A stretch of 64,000 nucleotides of DNA from Pseudobdellovibrio exovorus JSS (GTDB lineage Bacteria; Bdellovibrionota; Bdellovibrionia; Bdellovibrionales; Bdellovibrionaceae): the NCBI RefSeq assembly GCF_000348725.1, contig NC_020813.1, positions 1,302,001 through 1,366,000 of the forward strand, in the 5' to 3' direction. Below are positions 25,469 through 34,275 of the stretch, in pieces. The notes below the pieces were generated by a model. The model saw only the letters and a program-made list of their open reading frames with translations. It was not told the origin of the DNA and did no database searches. A program made the position numbers and the translations under genes. How positions within the stretch are numbered: position 1 is the first letter of the stretch; every line of letters starts with the position of its first letter.

Positions 25469-27655
25469 ATGAAAAGTGTTACGAATCTTATTAAGTGGAC
25501 TTTAATCTGGACATCAGCATGGTCAATGCTGATGTCTCCTTTGGCAGCTGCTCAACAGGTAAAAAAAATAACTCGCCAAGAGATGCAAGGTTACGTTAAT
25601 CAATTAGGACTTAATAAAAGTATCACTACCGGCGAGTTCTATCAGAAGAATAAACACTTATTTCCTCCGCGTATTCAAAAAGAAGTTGAAGCCGTTTTTA
25701 TGACATATAAAAACACGCCAATGCCTCGCTTTGAGGTTGCGACCTCTAAGAACACTCAAGGGGAAGAGGTTCCAGTTATTCGCGTGGCTTCAGCCGATGG
25801 GCAACTGATAAACATTCAGTGGTTGGGTGAAAGCGGTCGCCTGTTGAAGTTTCAAAATACATTCATCAGTGAAGTTGATGTTATTAACTATCAAGATATG
25901 ATCTATCGCGTACTCAATGGTGACGAAAAATTCCGTAAACAAATTCAATACACATCAAAACCTCAGGTTACAGCGTTAACAAATAAAGAAAAGTTCCGCC
26001 ATGTGGCTTATCCTGCAGTAAATGCTAACTCATGGAAGAATATGTCGGCTCGTCAAAAAGCAAGTTACATCGTAACGATGAGACAGCTATGGCAAGATGC
26101 GCGTGAAGTTTTAAAACAAAAAGAGCTGATAGATCAAAAGAAGAAAAAACGCGTTCAGATTTTTGAACAACAAAATCAGAGTTTCTTTACATTTTTGCAT
26201 TACCTAAATATCGGTGAAGCCTTTGCTGATAATATTGATGCCGCTCGAGGCGGAACTCGTAATTATGATCCAGGGCAATCTTGTATTATTGCAGGTTATG
26301 TAGCGGAACGGACGCAATCCGGTGGATGTAATTATCGTACAATTGATGCTCAATACAGCGGTGGCGGGCAGAACAGTATTTATGCTGCGGCTAAACAAGC
26401 TTGTAGTGGCGGACAAATTGCTTGTAATCCGTATGTTTTCGGTGCTCCGAACGGAAATCCTATCTGTGTAACACCAGATGCTAGTAGTAGCAGTGACTTT
26501 CAAAGAGCGACTCACTGGGATGGTCTTTGTGATTCACAAAGTAAATTAGCTACGAATAAAATTGATGTGGTTCGCGATACGTCCCGTACTCAAGGGCGTT
26601 TTGGTGCGGATAATATGTCGCAATCTGAATCTGAAAGAGTAAATGCGCTAAAATCTGATCAGGCGGCTAATAACTTCCAACTGACGGATCAGTACATCAC
26701 GGGCTTACTGAAATTCCGTGGTCTGACAACGGCAGATAGTATTTTCGGTCAAGGCGGGTCAATTGATAGTAACATGCTACAACAAGTGGTGTTGCTACGT
26801 GATGCCTTTAATAACGAAATTCGTACAGCACGTGCAAGCTGCCAAGTAGAATCAGATAATGATTTCGCACATGAGCGTAATTACTGGGAAGCCTGTGACA
26901 ATCTTTATCGCAGACAACTGTTTGTTAATGAATTCTTCGCAGCGAAATGTACTGATAATGGTGGTCAGTTAAATGAAGCCAACCTTATGTGTACATGTCC
27001 AGGAACTCCTGCAAGTGAAGTGACTCCAGGAACACGATGTGTGCCTGCTCAGGTGGCAACGGCGACTCCTCCACCTGTTGAAACTCCGGCTCCACCTCCA
27101 GCGGTGGAACCACCAGCAGCGCCTGCGGAACCGCCACCTCAAGCAAGAGAGCGCCAACGTGGTAATGAATGTAATTGGTTATGTAAACTTGGAAAAGTTG
27201 CTGTGCCAGTGCTGGTAACAGCAGGGGCGATTTATGCGATCACGAAATTGATCCCTAAAAATACAGTGGCAGGTCCACAGGCCGCTCCAGATTTATGCCC
27301 GAATGGACTTCCGGCTCCATGTCTTCAAACATGTACTCCGCCATTGGCATCTATTAATGGCCAGTGTGCATGTACGGCGTGTCCTCCGGGACAAAGTCGT
27401 GCGACAGGAACAACTTCTGATCCATGTCCAGTTTGTGCTACAACAGCGGCTCCAACAAATACTTACACATGTCCGGATCAATCTATCGTGACAGGTTCGA
27501 CATCAGAAGAAGCTTTGGCGAAATGTCCGTCATACTCATGTTGGAATGGACAAACGTATCAGAATCCAATGAACTGTCCTCCGGAATCAAGCACGACTGA
27601 AACAGGAACTTCAACTGGAACAGGATCTGGAAGCGGTAGTGGAACGGGTCGATAG
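25469..27655 (+). CDS. Large secreted Cys-rich protein, tandem paralogue B
   Basis: 728 residues, GGAG upstream. Same layout as paralogue A: signal peptide (SPLAAAQQ), N-terminal region (KITRQEMQGYVNQLGLN resembles A's ISREEVAQSIKELNLN), EAFAD at about 249-253, a Cys-containing domain (CNPYVFGAPNGNPIC), a Pro-rich linker (about 530-560), a membrane segment (about 577-597, VAVPVLVTAGAIYAITKLIP), then a tail with 12 cysteines (ACTACPPGQ, CPDQS) ending in Gly/Ser/Thr repeats. The sequences have diverged strongly outside the shared motifs, which implies an old duplication. Confidence 0.8.
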   Translation: MKSVTNLIKWTLIWTSAWSMLMSPLAAAQQVKKITRQEMQGYVNQLGLNKSITTGEFYQKNKHLFPPRIQKEVEAVFMTYKNTPMPRFEVATSKNTQGEEVPVIRVASADGQLINIQWLGESGRLLKFQNTFISEVDVINYQDMIYRVLNGDEKFRKQIQYTSKPQVTALTNKEKFRHVAYPAVNANSWKNMSARQKASYIVTMRQLWQDAREVLKQKELIDQKKKKRVQIFEQQNQSFFTFLHYLNIGEAFADNIDAARGGTRNYDPGQSCIIAGYVAERTQSGGCNYRTIDAQYSGGGQNSIYAAAKQACSGGQIACNPYVFGAPNGNPICVTPDASSSSDFQRATHWDGLCDSQSKLATNKIDVVRDTSRTQGRFGADNMSQSESERVNALKSDQAANNFQLTDQYITGLLKFRGLTTADSIFGQGGSIDSNMLQQVVLLRDAFNNEIRTARASCQVESDNDFAHERNYWEACDNLYRRQLFVNEFFAAKCTDNGGQLNEANLMCTCPGTPASEVTPGTRCVPAQVATATPPPVETPAPPPAVEPPAAPAEPPPQARERQRGNECNWLCKLGKVAVPVLVTAGAIYAITKLIPKNTVAGPQAAPDLCPNGLPAPCLQTCTPPLASINGQCACTACPPGQSRATGTTSDPCPVCATTAAPTNTYTCPDQSIVTGSTSEEALAKCPSYSCWNGQTYQNPMNCPPESSTTETGTSTGTGSGSGSGTGR

Positions 27656-27664
27656 GGTTCATGA

Positions 27665-28234
27665 ATGCTGAACCCAGAGATCATTCGACAAGATATACCT
27701 CAACGTCATCCAAATAAGTCTTATGACAAAATCTCTGGTCTTTTTAAAAAAGATCAGGGATTTGTTGATGCGGACACTGGCTTTCGCAGCGGGGCACGTA
27801 AAAAATCTGGCTTTAAATTAGCGTTATGGTCTTGGATGTCTGCCTCTATCGATACGCTCGTTCTTATTTCTTTGAGTTGTTTTAGTGTAGTTATTTTCTC
27901 TTTAATCATGAAAACACAAGCTCGCGAGTTTTTTAGAATTCTTGCAATTGATAATACAGCTGAATTGTTTGTCTTGGCCTTTCTTTTTAGTGCGTGGGGA
28001 TATTTGGTGATGATGCGTCTGTTTTTAGGTGCGTCTTTAGGAGAATGGACTTGTAGCTTGCGGTTAGGGCAACCAGCTCAAAGAGTTCAGAGGAACTACG
28101 CTTTAAAAGTGATTCTTAGAACAACAGTGGTCTTATTAACGGGTGTGATTGTGCTGCCTTTGCTGTCCTTAGTTTTTAAAAGGGATTTAGCTGGTAAGAT
28201 TTCCGGTTTACATGTTTATTCTTTAAATCCATGA
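27665..28234 (+). CDS. RDD-family membrane protein
   Basis: 189 residues. Residues 65-170 contain three hydrophobic segments typical of the RDD family (SASIDTLVLISLSCFSVVIF and later FVLAFLFSAWGYLVMMRLF). The first 60 residues are a polar N-terminal arm (PEIIRQDIPQRHPNKSYDKI). It begins 9 bases after the Cys-rich paralogue B and probably shares its transcript. RDD proteins have been linked to ion or fatty-acid handling, but the role here is unknown. Confidence 0.75.
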   Translation: MLNPEIIRQDIPQRHPNKSYDKISGLFKKDQGFVDADTGFRSGARKKSGFKLALWSWMSASIDTLVLISLSCFSVVIFSLIMKTQAREFFRILAIDNTAELFVLAFLFSAWGYLVMMRLFLGASLGEWTCSLRLGQPAQRVQRNYALKVILRTTVVLLTGVIVLPLLSLVFKRDLAGKISGLHVYSLNP

Positions 28235-29391
28235 TGCTGACGCTTCAATAAAGCTACGCTTTCATAATGATCTGTCTGTGGAAACTGGTCGACTATTTTC
28301 AAATCAATTAAATCATAACATGAACTCAACTGTTGAATATCTGTAGCCATACTTTGTGGATAGCAAGAAACATAAATAATATAATCTGCAGAAGATGCAA
28401 TGACTTGTTCTGTGAATTTTTTCAATCCCGATCTTGCAGGGTTTACAAAAGCCCATTCGTAGATAGATGAATCCGTCTGTTGAATGGGCATCGTATCGAC
28501 AATGGATTTCCGGTGGAAGTCAGCCACATGAATTTGTAACCTGTCACTAAGACCTAAATGTGCTGCATGCAAAGATAGATTCTGTGATGAGGATTGATCC
28601 ACTTCGCAGGCGGTAACGCGATGGCCAGATTTTAAAAATGACAAAGTAAACTGTCCTAGCCCACTGCCAAATTCCAAAATAGTTGATGTTTGGTTTTTAG
28701 AGAATTCATGCAGCCATTGATTCGTAATTTGAACCAGTAAAGAGGCACTTTCCCATGAGGGTTGTGTAAAATCCGAGATCAGACCTTGCATCGAAATCGG
28801 CTGGCCATATCTATCGTAAGTTTGAAACCAGCTTCGAGGTTGAGGATCAGCTAGCTTTAAATTCCCATTTAGTCTAATTAACGACTTTCCTTTTTGGCCG
28901 ATCTCAACAAAAAAATCTGAATCTAAAAGTTTTTGTAATAATATTTGGTCATCTAAAAGCTCTTTGATTTCGACATTCGAAAAGTCAAGCCAGCATCCTT
29001 TTTGACCATGAGGACTGACTCGCAGTCGGACAGATCCTTTTTTGATAGGAATGTCACCTTTGTAGAAAAAAGGAAGGCTTGTAAATTCCGAGTAGATGGA
29101 CTGTAGGCTCGGGGCCATTTGCAGGCATTTTTGAATATCCAAAAGTTGCTTATTCTGATTATAAAAGCCAAAGATGTGTTTCTGAGTCACTTCATCATAT
29201 TGAACAGTGAAGTCGACACGATGGCGTAGCTGAGATTCGCCGCAACTTAAGAACTCAATTTCACAATGAGGAAGTTCGTGTTGAACGATAAGATCCCGTA
29301 GATTCTGTATTTTTAAGGCCTGTTGTTCAGCATAGGGTTTGTCCCAGTGCGTACAACCACGACATTGAGGGAAATATGAGCAATCGTTCAT
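28216..29391 (-). CDS. Class I RNA m5U methyltransferase (TrmA/RlmC/RlmD type)
   Basis: 391 residues. Makes 5-methyluridine in tRNA or 23S rRNA with a Cys nucleophile (YVSCYPQSMATDI). An Fe-S cluster is suggested by C-x5-C-x2-C at the N-terminus (CSYFPQCRGC) and a fourth Cys in QKCLQMAP. The SAM site is LEFGSGLGQFTLSF. There is no TRAM domain, so RlmC- or TrmA-like is more likely than RlmD; the target cannot be assigned. Its 3' end overlaps the RDD gene by 19 bases convergently. No ribosome site precedes the ATG, and a GATAAT abuts it. Confidence 0.88.
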   Translation of the reverse strand: MNDCSYFPQCRGCTHWDKPYAEQQALKIQNLRDLIVQHELPHCEIEFLSCGESQLRHRVDFTVQYDEVTQKHIFGFYNQNKQLLDIQKCLQMAPSLQSIYSEFTSLPFFYKGDIPIKKGSVRLRVSPHGQKGCWLDFSNVEIKELLDDQILLQKLLDSDFFVEIGQKGKSLIRLNGNLKLADPQPRSWFQTYDRYGQPISMQGLISDFTQPSWESASLLVQITNQWLHEFSKNQTSTILEFGSGLGQFTLSFLKSGHRVTACEVDQSSSQNLSLHAAHLGLSDRLQIHVADFHRKSIVDTMPIQQTDSSIYEWAFVNPARSGLKKFTEQVIASSADYIIYVSCYPQSMATDIQQLSSCYDLIDLKIVDQFPQTDHYESVALLKRQHHGFKE

Positions 29392-29399
29392 TTCAATAC

Positions 29400-29428
29400 A
29401 TTATCAGAAAAAGATCTATTTGAATAGA
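29400..29428 (-). promoter_or_regulatory. Promoter abutting the 29391 start
   Basis: On the minus strand: GATAAT at 29405-29400, 8 bases before the ATG; 17 bases upstream is a weak -35, TCTATT. No Shine-Dalgarno sequence. The spacer and -35 overlap the palindrome at 29414-29429. Confidence 0.4.
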
Positions 29429-29429
29429 T
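29414..29429. promoter_or_regulatory. Perfect 16-base palindrome between divergent promoters
   Basis: ATCTATT-TG-AATAGAT, seven-base arms with two central bases. It lies between the divergent methyltransferase and M28 peptidase genes, one base before the -35 (29431) of the plus promoter and inside the minus promoter. A dimeric repressor site is the natural reading. Confidence 0.5.
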
Positions 29430-29430
29430 T

Positions 29431-29459
29431 TTGACATATTCACTCGTGATTCGTAGAAA
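29431..29459 (+). promoter_or_regulatory. Promoter abutting the 29466 start
   Basis: TTGACA at 29431-29436 (perfect), 17-base spacer, TAGAAA at 29454-29459 (4 of 6), 6 bases before the ATG at 29466. No Shine-Dalgarno sequence precedes the ATG. Confidence 0.6.
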
Positions 29460-29465
29460 TTAAGC

Positions 29466-32390
29466 ATGAAAAAATATCACTTCTTTTTGGTTTTTTTAGC
29501 CTCTGTTTTAGCCATAACTTTGTCTACAATTGAGGTTTTAGCGCAAAACACTTCAAAGCCTTTATTTATTGATAAGCCAAACACCCTTATTACGAATTCG
29601 AAGCAACTGACTTTTGTTGGCAGCCGATCTGGTGAAGGTTATTTCAGTGCAGATGGTAAAAAGATGGTCTATCAATCAGAAAGAGAAGAGGGGAACCCCT
29701 TCTATCAGATATTTTTACTAGATTTGGCCAGCGGTAAAAGCTCACGTATTTCGACAGGTAAAGGCATGACAACCTGTGCATGGCTACATCCAAATGGCAA
29801 AAAAGCAATGTGGTCTTCGACACACCTTGACCCTAAAATTGCGGAAAAGGTGAAAGCTGAATATACAGAAAGAGCACAACCAGTAAAAAAACGCTATTCA
29901 TGGAACTATGATGACCAATACGACATTTTTGAATCAGATCTTAGTGGTAAAAACATAAAGCGTTTAACTAAAGAATTGGGATACGATGCTGAAGGCTCTT
30001 ATTCTCCAGATGGAAAATGGATCGCCTTTGCATCTAATCGCTCTTTTTATACGGATGAACTGACTGCTGAAGAAAAAAAGATTGCAGAACAAGACCCATC
30101 TTACATGATGGAAATCTACATTATGAAGTCTGATGGGTCACAGGTTAAAAGACTCACTCATGCTCGTGGATATGATGGAGGTCCGTTCTTCAGTGCTGAT
30201 GGTAAGAAAATTACATGGAGACGCTTCACTCCGGATGGTAATCGCGCCGAAATTTACACAATGAATGTAGATGGTTCTGAACAGCAGTCAGTGACTCGTT
30301 TGAATGCCATGTCGTGGGCGCCATTTTACCACCCATCAGGTGAGTATATCATTTTTGGCTCCTCAATTTTAGGATATGCGAATTTTGAGTTGTTTATCGT
30401 AGATGCTAATGGGCAGGGGATACCTATACGTGTGACTTTTGCAGATGGATTTGACGGGCTTCCAACATTTACTCCAGATGGTAAAAAAATATCTTGGACC
30501 CATAGAAATGAAAAAGGTGAAAGTCAGATTTACTTGGCAGATTGGGATCACGAACAAGCTTTAAAGTTAGTGATAGAAAATAGACCTCTTAATAAGTCAG
30601 CTTTACATTTGTCTCCAGAGATCTCAGCTGACGACACCAAGCAAATCGTAGACTATTTGGCCTCTGAAGAGCTTAAGGGACGCATGACTGGCTCGGAAGA
30701 AGAGCGCTTATACACAGATCAAATTGTTAATTTGTTTAAACAATGGGGATTGGTTCCTGTCTTTGGAAACTCTTTTATTCAGAGCTTTGAGTTCACTTCA
30801 TCAGTTATTGCTACAGAAAATAACTCAATTGAATTCAAAGGACGTTTAGAAGCTAATTTAAAGCGTGGTGAAGATTATCAAGTGATCTCCTATTCACGCT
30901 CTGGGGACTTTAATGCGGCTCCAGTCGTATTTGCTGGTTATGGAATTAAAGCTCCTGCGACAGACAAACTAACGGCTTTTGATTCGTATAAAAATCTAGA
31001 TGTTAAAGATAAGTGGGTGATTCTTTTAGATCATCTGCCTATTGGTTCAAATAAAGAACTCAATCAGCATCTTCTAATCTACTCAAGACCGCAGCACAAA
31101 GTGACCGTGGCCAAGAACCAACAGGCCGCTGGTGTTATTTTTGTAACGGATGTCGGATTGAAGAATTTGAAATTCGAAGGAAGTATTTCTGAAAATACTT
31201 TACCAGTAATTAAGATCTCAACAAAAGCTTTCAACCGATTGCTCTCAGCCTCTGATGCTAAAGTTAAAAATTATTCTCAGTTAGAACAGTCCTTTTCGAC
31301 TGGTAAGCTGACGGAAGGCTTTTCTTTAAGCTCGCAGTATATCTCGGCCAAAATTGGGTTACAGCAACAGCGATCAACAGGTCGAAACATTGTCGGAAAA
31401 ATTCTACCCGCTGTGAAATCTAAAAAAACACCTAAATCAGTTATTATCGGGGCTCACGGCGACCACTTGGGACAAGGTACAGGAATTGATTCCTCTTTAG
31501 CGACGGCCACAGATAAGTCGGATATACATTATGGTGCCGATGATAATGCGTCTGGTGTCTCTGGGATTTTAGAGCTTGCACATTATTATTCATTAGATGC
31601 ACAAAAAAAGCAGCTCAAGAAACCTGTGTACTTTGCGGTTTGGTCAGGTGAAGAAATCGGAGTTTTAGGCTCGGCACATTTTACTAAAAGCTGGAAAAAA
31701 CAAACAGGGCGGGACTTTAATCAAGATTTTGAAGCGTCATTGAATATGGATATGATTGGTCGCCTTCGCGATAAACTTCAAGTTCAGGGCACTGGTTCGG
31801 CAAAAGAATGGGCGGGACTAAGTGAAGAGGTCGCTTTAGTTACGGGCGTGCCTTTAACACTAACTTCTGATCCCTACTTACCAACGGATGCTATGTCGTT
31901 CTATTTGGCCGAAATCCCATCGATTTCATTTACAACAGGCTCTCATGAAGAGTATCACACTCCGCGTGATACAGCGCAGACGATTAATCATTCTGGGCTT
32001 GTACGAGTCATAGATGTCGTCCGTGTCTTTACTTCAAAGTTAGCACATTTTAATTCTCAAATTGTAAATTACGCCCATGTTTCAGGAAATTCAGGATCTG
32101 GTGGTGGCGGTAGTAGAAACTTCCGTATCTACTTGGGTACTATACCTGATTACAGTCAGGAAGGTGTTAAAGGCGTTAAAATTTCTGGGGCTTCTAAAGA
32201 TTCTCCGGCTGAAAAAGCAGGTTTAAAAGCGGGTGATGTGATCATAGAATTCAACAATATCAATATAGAAAACTTGTATGATTATGTTTATGCTCTTCAG
32301 TCAGCTAAGCCGGACCTTGCTGTTACAATGGGCGTTGTTCGCCAAGGCAAAAAGTTAGAGCTCAACATCACGCCGGTTTTAAAAGAGTAA
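29466..32390 (+). CDS. Secreted M28 peptidase with TolB-like propeller and PDZ
   Basis: 974 residues, signal peptide at residues 1-26 (TIEVLAQ). Order: TolB/PD40-type propeller repeats (about 50-360, GKKMVYQSEREEGNPF and others), a PA domain (about 480-590), an M28 aminopeptidase core with zinc ligands in GAHGDHLG (about 664), ADDNASG (about 692) and WSGEEIGVLG (about 727), a distal His in EYHTPRD, then a PDZ domain (about 890-965, GLKAGDVIIEFNNINIEN). It is most likely a periplasmic or secreted exopeptidase. The fusion of propeller, peptidase and PDZ is a known architecture in Bacteroidota and Deltaproteobacteria-type organisms. Confidence 0.9.
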   Translation: MKKYHFFLVFLASVLAITLSTIEVLAQNTSKPLFIDKPNTLITNSKQLTFVGSRSGEGYFSADGKKMVYQSEREEGNPFYQIFLLDLASGKSSRISTGKGMTTCAWLHPNGKKAMWSSTHLDPKIAEKVKAEYTERAQPVKKRYSWNYDDQYDIFESDLSGKNIKRLTKELGYDAEGSYSPDGKWIAFASNRSFYTDELTAEEKKIAEQDPSYMMEIYIMKSDGSQVKRLTHARGYDGGPFFSADGKKITWRRFTPDGNRAEIYTMNVDGSEQQSVTRLNAMSWAPFYHPSGEYIIFGSSILGYANFELFIVDANGQGIPIRVTFADGFDGLPTFTPDGKKISWTHRNEKGESQIYLADWDHEQALKLVIENRPLNKSALHLSPEISADDTKQIVDYLASEELKGRMTGSEEERLYTDQIVNLFKQWGLVPVFGNSFIQSFEFTSSVIATENNSIEFKGRLEANLKRGEDYQVISYSRSGDFNAAPVVFAGYGIKAPATDKLTAFDSYKNLDVKDKWVILLDHLPIGSNKELNQHLLIYSRPQHKVTVAKNQQAAGVIFVTDVGLKNLKFEGSISENTLPVIKISTKAFNRLLSASDAKVKNYSQLEQSFSTGKLTEGFSLSSQYISAKIGLQQQRSTGRNIVGKILPAVKSKKTPKSVIIGAHGDHLGQGTGIDSSLATATDKSDIHYGADDNASGVSGILELAHYYSLDAQKKQLKKPVYFAVWSGEEIGVLGSAHFTKSWKKQTGRDFNQDFEASLNMDMIGRLRDKLQVQGTGSAKEWAGLSEEVALVTGVPLTLTSDPYLPTDAMSFYLAEIPSISFTTGSHEEYHTPRDTAQTINHSGLVRVIDVVRVFTSKLAHFNSQIVNYAHVSGNSGSGGGGSRNFRIYLGTIPDYSQEGVKGVKISGASKDSPAEKAGLKAGDVIIEFNNINIENLYDYVYALQSAKPDLAVTMGVVRQGKKLELNITPVLKE

Positions 32391-32392
32391 AA

Positions 32393-33073
32393 TTAAAAAC
32401 TCAGTTGTCCGCAGGAATAACGAAGAAACTCGATTAGATTTTCGTCGCCATAGCGGACAACAAAATTACCTTCTTTGTAGGCCAAATACTCTTGGTTTGT
32501 GAGGCGGCAAGATATAACGGAAGGGCTTTTGGCAGATCTTAAAACGGAAGTAGCCAATGGGTAGCTTAAAGGGCTAACTCCAACACGAAACCCTCCATCA
32601 AACCAGAAACCATCTTTTAGATAAAATTCAAATCCCCCAGAGTTATCGCGTGCTAAGGGACTTTCTTGAATGAGTCCCGGCGATAATTCCTTAACGGCAA
32701 AGTCGCGTCCAGCAATACGCAGAACATGTCCAGAAACTAATGTGACGCTGACATCGCGGTTAGATTCAATTTTGTATGTGGGTTTGTAGTTTTTTAAAGG
32801 CAGAATGAAAAACTCACGGTAGCCTTTATGCGTTTTTGCAGGCCCTAAACCATAAGAGTTTTGCACGACAAATAGCCCTGAACTGTCCACATAGAAAGAG
32901 CGATACTGAGAGCTTGGTGTATTACGAGGTTGAATATTCAAGGCGCAAGCCGCTCTATTTGTATTCCAAAATTGTGTGATTTGGATAATTCCTGAATAAG
33001 TCGTACTGTTTTCACAAATAGCCCATGCAGGTGAGGCAAAAAAACCTAAAGTAGCCAATAAAATCCATTTCAT
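32393..33073 (-). CDS. Secreted protein, function unknown
   Basis: 226 residues from ATG 33073, with GGGGGA 5 bases upstream; the TTG at 33085 is rejected. The signal peptide ends at SPAWA. Several cysteines are present (CENST, ACALNI, ISCRL, YSCGQL), giving two probable disulfides. Beta-strand-rich. It lies convergent to the M28 peptidase, two bases from its stop. I do not recognise it. Confidence 0.65.
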   Translation of the reverse strand: MKWILLATLGFFASPAWAICENSTTYSGIIQITQFWNTNRAACALNIQPRNTPSSQYRSFYVDSSGLFVVQNSYGLGPAKTHKGYREFFILPLKNYKPTYKIESNRDVSVTLVSGHVLRIAGRDFAVKELSPGLIQESPLARDNSGGFEFYLKDGFWFDGGFRVGVSPLSYPLATSVLRSAKSPSVISCRLTNQEYLAYKEGNFVVRYGDENLIEFLRYSCGQLSF

Positions 33074-33173
33074 AAAATCCCCCAAAAACGATCTATAAAA
33101 ATATAAAGAGATACTAAAAGCCTAAAAAAAGGCTCAATCAAAGTCTAGTTTTATAAGAATTAATTTATAGGGA

Positions 33174-33201
33174 TCGACTGCAAAAAAAGTGATCATATAA
33201 T
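33174..33201 (+). promoter_or_regulatory. Candidate promoter of the 33229 gene
   Basis: TCGACT at 33174-33179, 16-base spacer, a perfect TATAAT at 33196-33201. The leader to the ATG at 33229 is about 20 bases, with a GGAAG site in it. Confidence 0.45.
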
Positions 33202-33228
33202 AGATCTTTGGAAGAAATCGTCTGAATC

Positions 33229-33438
33229 ATGGAAAAAATCGAATTAAAAAAATCCATAGAACGTGAAAAAGCCTTATTAACTTTAGCATTTGTCTTAACA
33301 GTGCTGGCGGCTCCCTCTTTTTTGATAAGCATGCCTCAGGTACGTGTTCATGTGCTTCTGCTGGTAATGATGATATCTGCTACCATTTTCAAACGAATCA
33401 AAAGATTGAACTATAAGTTATCCATTTTAAGTAAATAG
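33229..33438 (+). CDS. Small two-helix membrane protein
   Basis: 69 residues. Two hydrophobic segments (about 16-35, LTLAFVLTVLAAPSFLIS, and 41-55, VHVLLLVMMISATIF) between charged ends. A Lys-rich C-terminus suggests both ends face the cytoplasm. It lies 10 bases before the methyltransferase gene and is a probable operon partner. No family is recognised. Confidence 0.6.
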   Translation: MEKIELKKSIEREKALLTLAFVLTVLAAPSFLISMPQVRVHVLLLVMMISATIFKRIKRLNYKLSILSK

Positions 33439-33447
33439 AGGTGATTT

Positions 33448-34260
33448 ATGTCCGAAGAGTATGTTCTAGGTAATGATCAAGAAGAGTTATCTAGACTGAA
33501 GCTTCAACACGATCTTTGGCGTGATGAACTATTAAAACTTTGGGATCAAAGCTCTTTGCGGGATGCAAAGAAGATATTAGATCTTGGATGTGGCCCTGGC
33601 TACACCAGTTTGGATCTCTTGAAATATAATCGTCAGCAGGCGCAAATGACCTCAATTGATATTTCAGATAACTTTATTAACTATTTGAATTATCAGCTTA
33701 AAGAAGAAAAACTCGACTCACGTGGGCAGGCTAAAAAATCCTTTATTGAAAACCTTAACTTAGAAGATACTGATTTCGACGCAGCTTTTTGCCGCTGGCT
33801 CATGATCTTTGTTCAAAATCCAGAAAAAGCCTTCCAACAAGTTTATCGCCATTTAACCAGTGGATCTGAGTTTATTCTGCAAGAATATGTCAGCTATGAC
33901 AGTATGGATCTTGTTCCTGATTATCCATCGATGAAGCCAGTTGTTGATGCCATTTTTAAAAGTTGGAAAGCTCAAGGCGGGGATCCAAATCGGGGAAAAC
34001 ATTTGCCCAGTCTACTGGAAAAAGTAGGTTTTAAGGTCACGCACTTACAGCCCGTGGCCAAGTTTGCACAACCTCAAGACCCATTCTGGCAATGGCCTGA
34101 TAGTTTCTATCGAAGTTTTTTACCGAGACTTCAAAAGTCAGGTTATTTAAATGAACAGCAAGTTCAAGATTTCTTTGCTGATTGGCAGGCTGCTGAAAAG
34201 AGTCCCGGATCTTTTTTTGTAGCTCCGACAGTTATTAATATCATCGCTAAGAAATTGTGA
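33448..34260 (+). CDS. SAM-dependent class I methyltransferase
   Basis: 270 residues. Motif I is LDLGCGPGYTSLDLL (about residues 45-58), then the acidic motif MTSIDIS and a helix FDAAFCRWLMIF. The fold resembles ubiquinone/menaquinone-type or small-molecule methyltransferases. The substrate is unknown. AGAGG lies before the ATG. It lies between the small membrane protein and a radical SAM gene, which may act on the same substrate. Confidence 0.85.
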   Translation: MSEEYVLGNDQEELSRLKLQHDLWRDELLKLWDQSSLRDAKKILDLGCGPGYTSLDLLKYNRQQAQMTSIDISDNFINYLNYQLKEEKLDSRGQAKKSFIENLNLEDTDFDAAFCRWLMIFVQNPEKAFQQVYRHLTSGSEFILQEYVSYDSMDLVPDYPSMKPVVDAIFKSWKAQGGDPNRGKHLPSLLEKVGFKVTHLQPVAKFAQPQDPFWQWPDSFYRSFLPRLQKSGYLNEQQVQDFFADWQAAEKSPGSFFVAPTVINIIAKKL

Positions 34261-34275
34261 TAGTATTGTAACATA

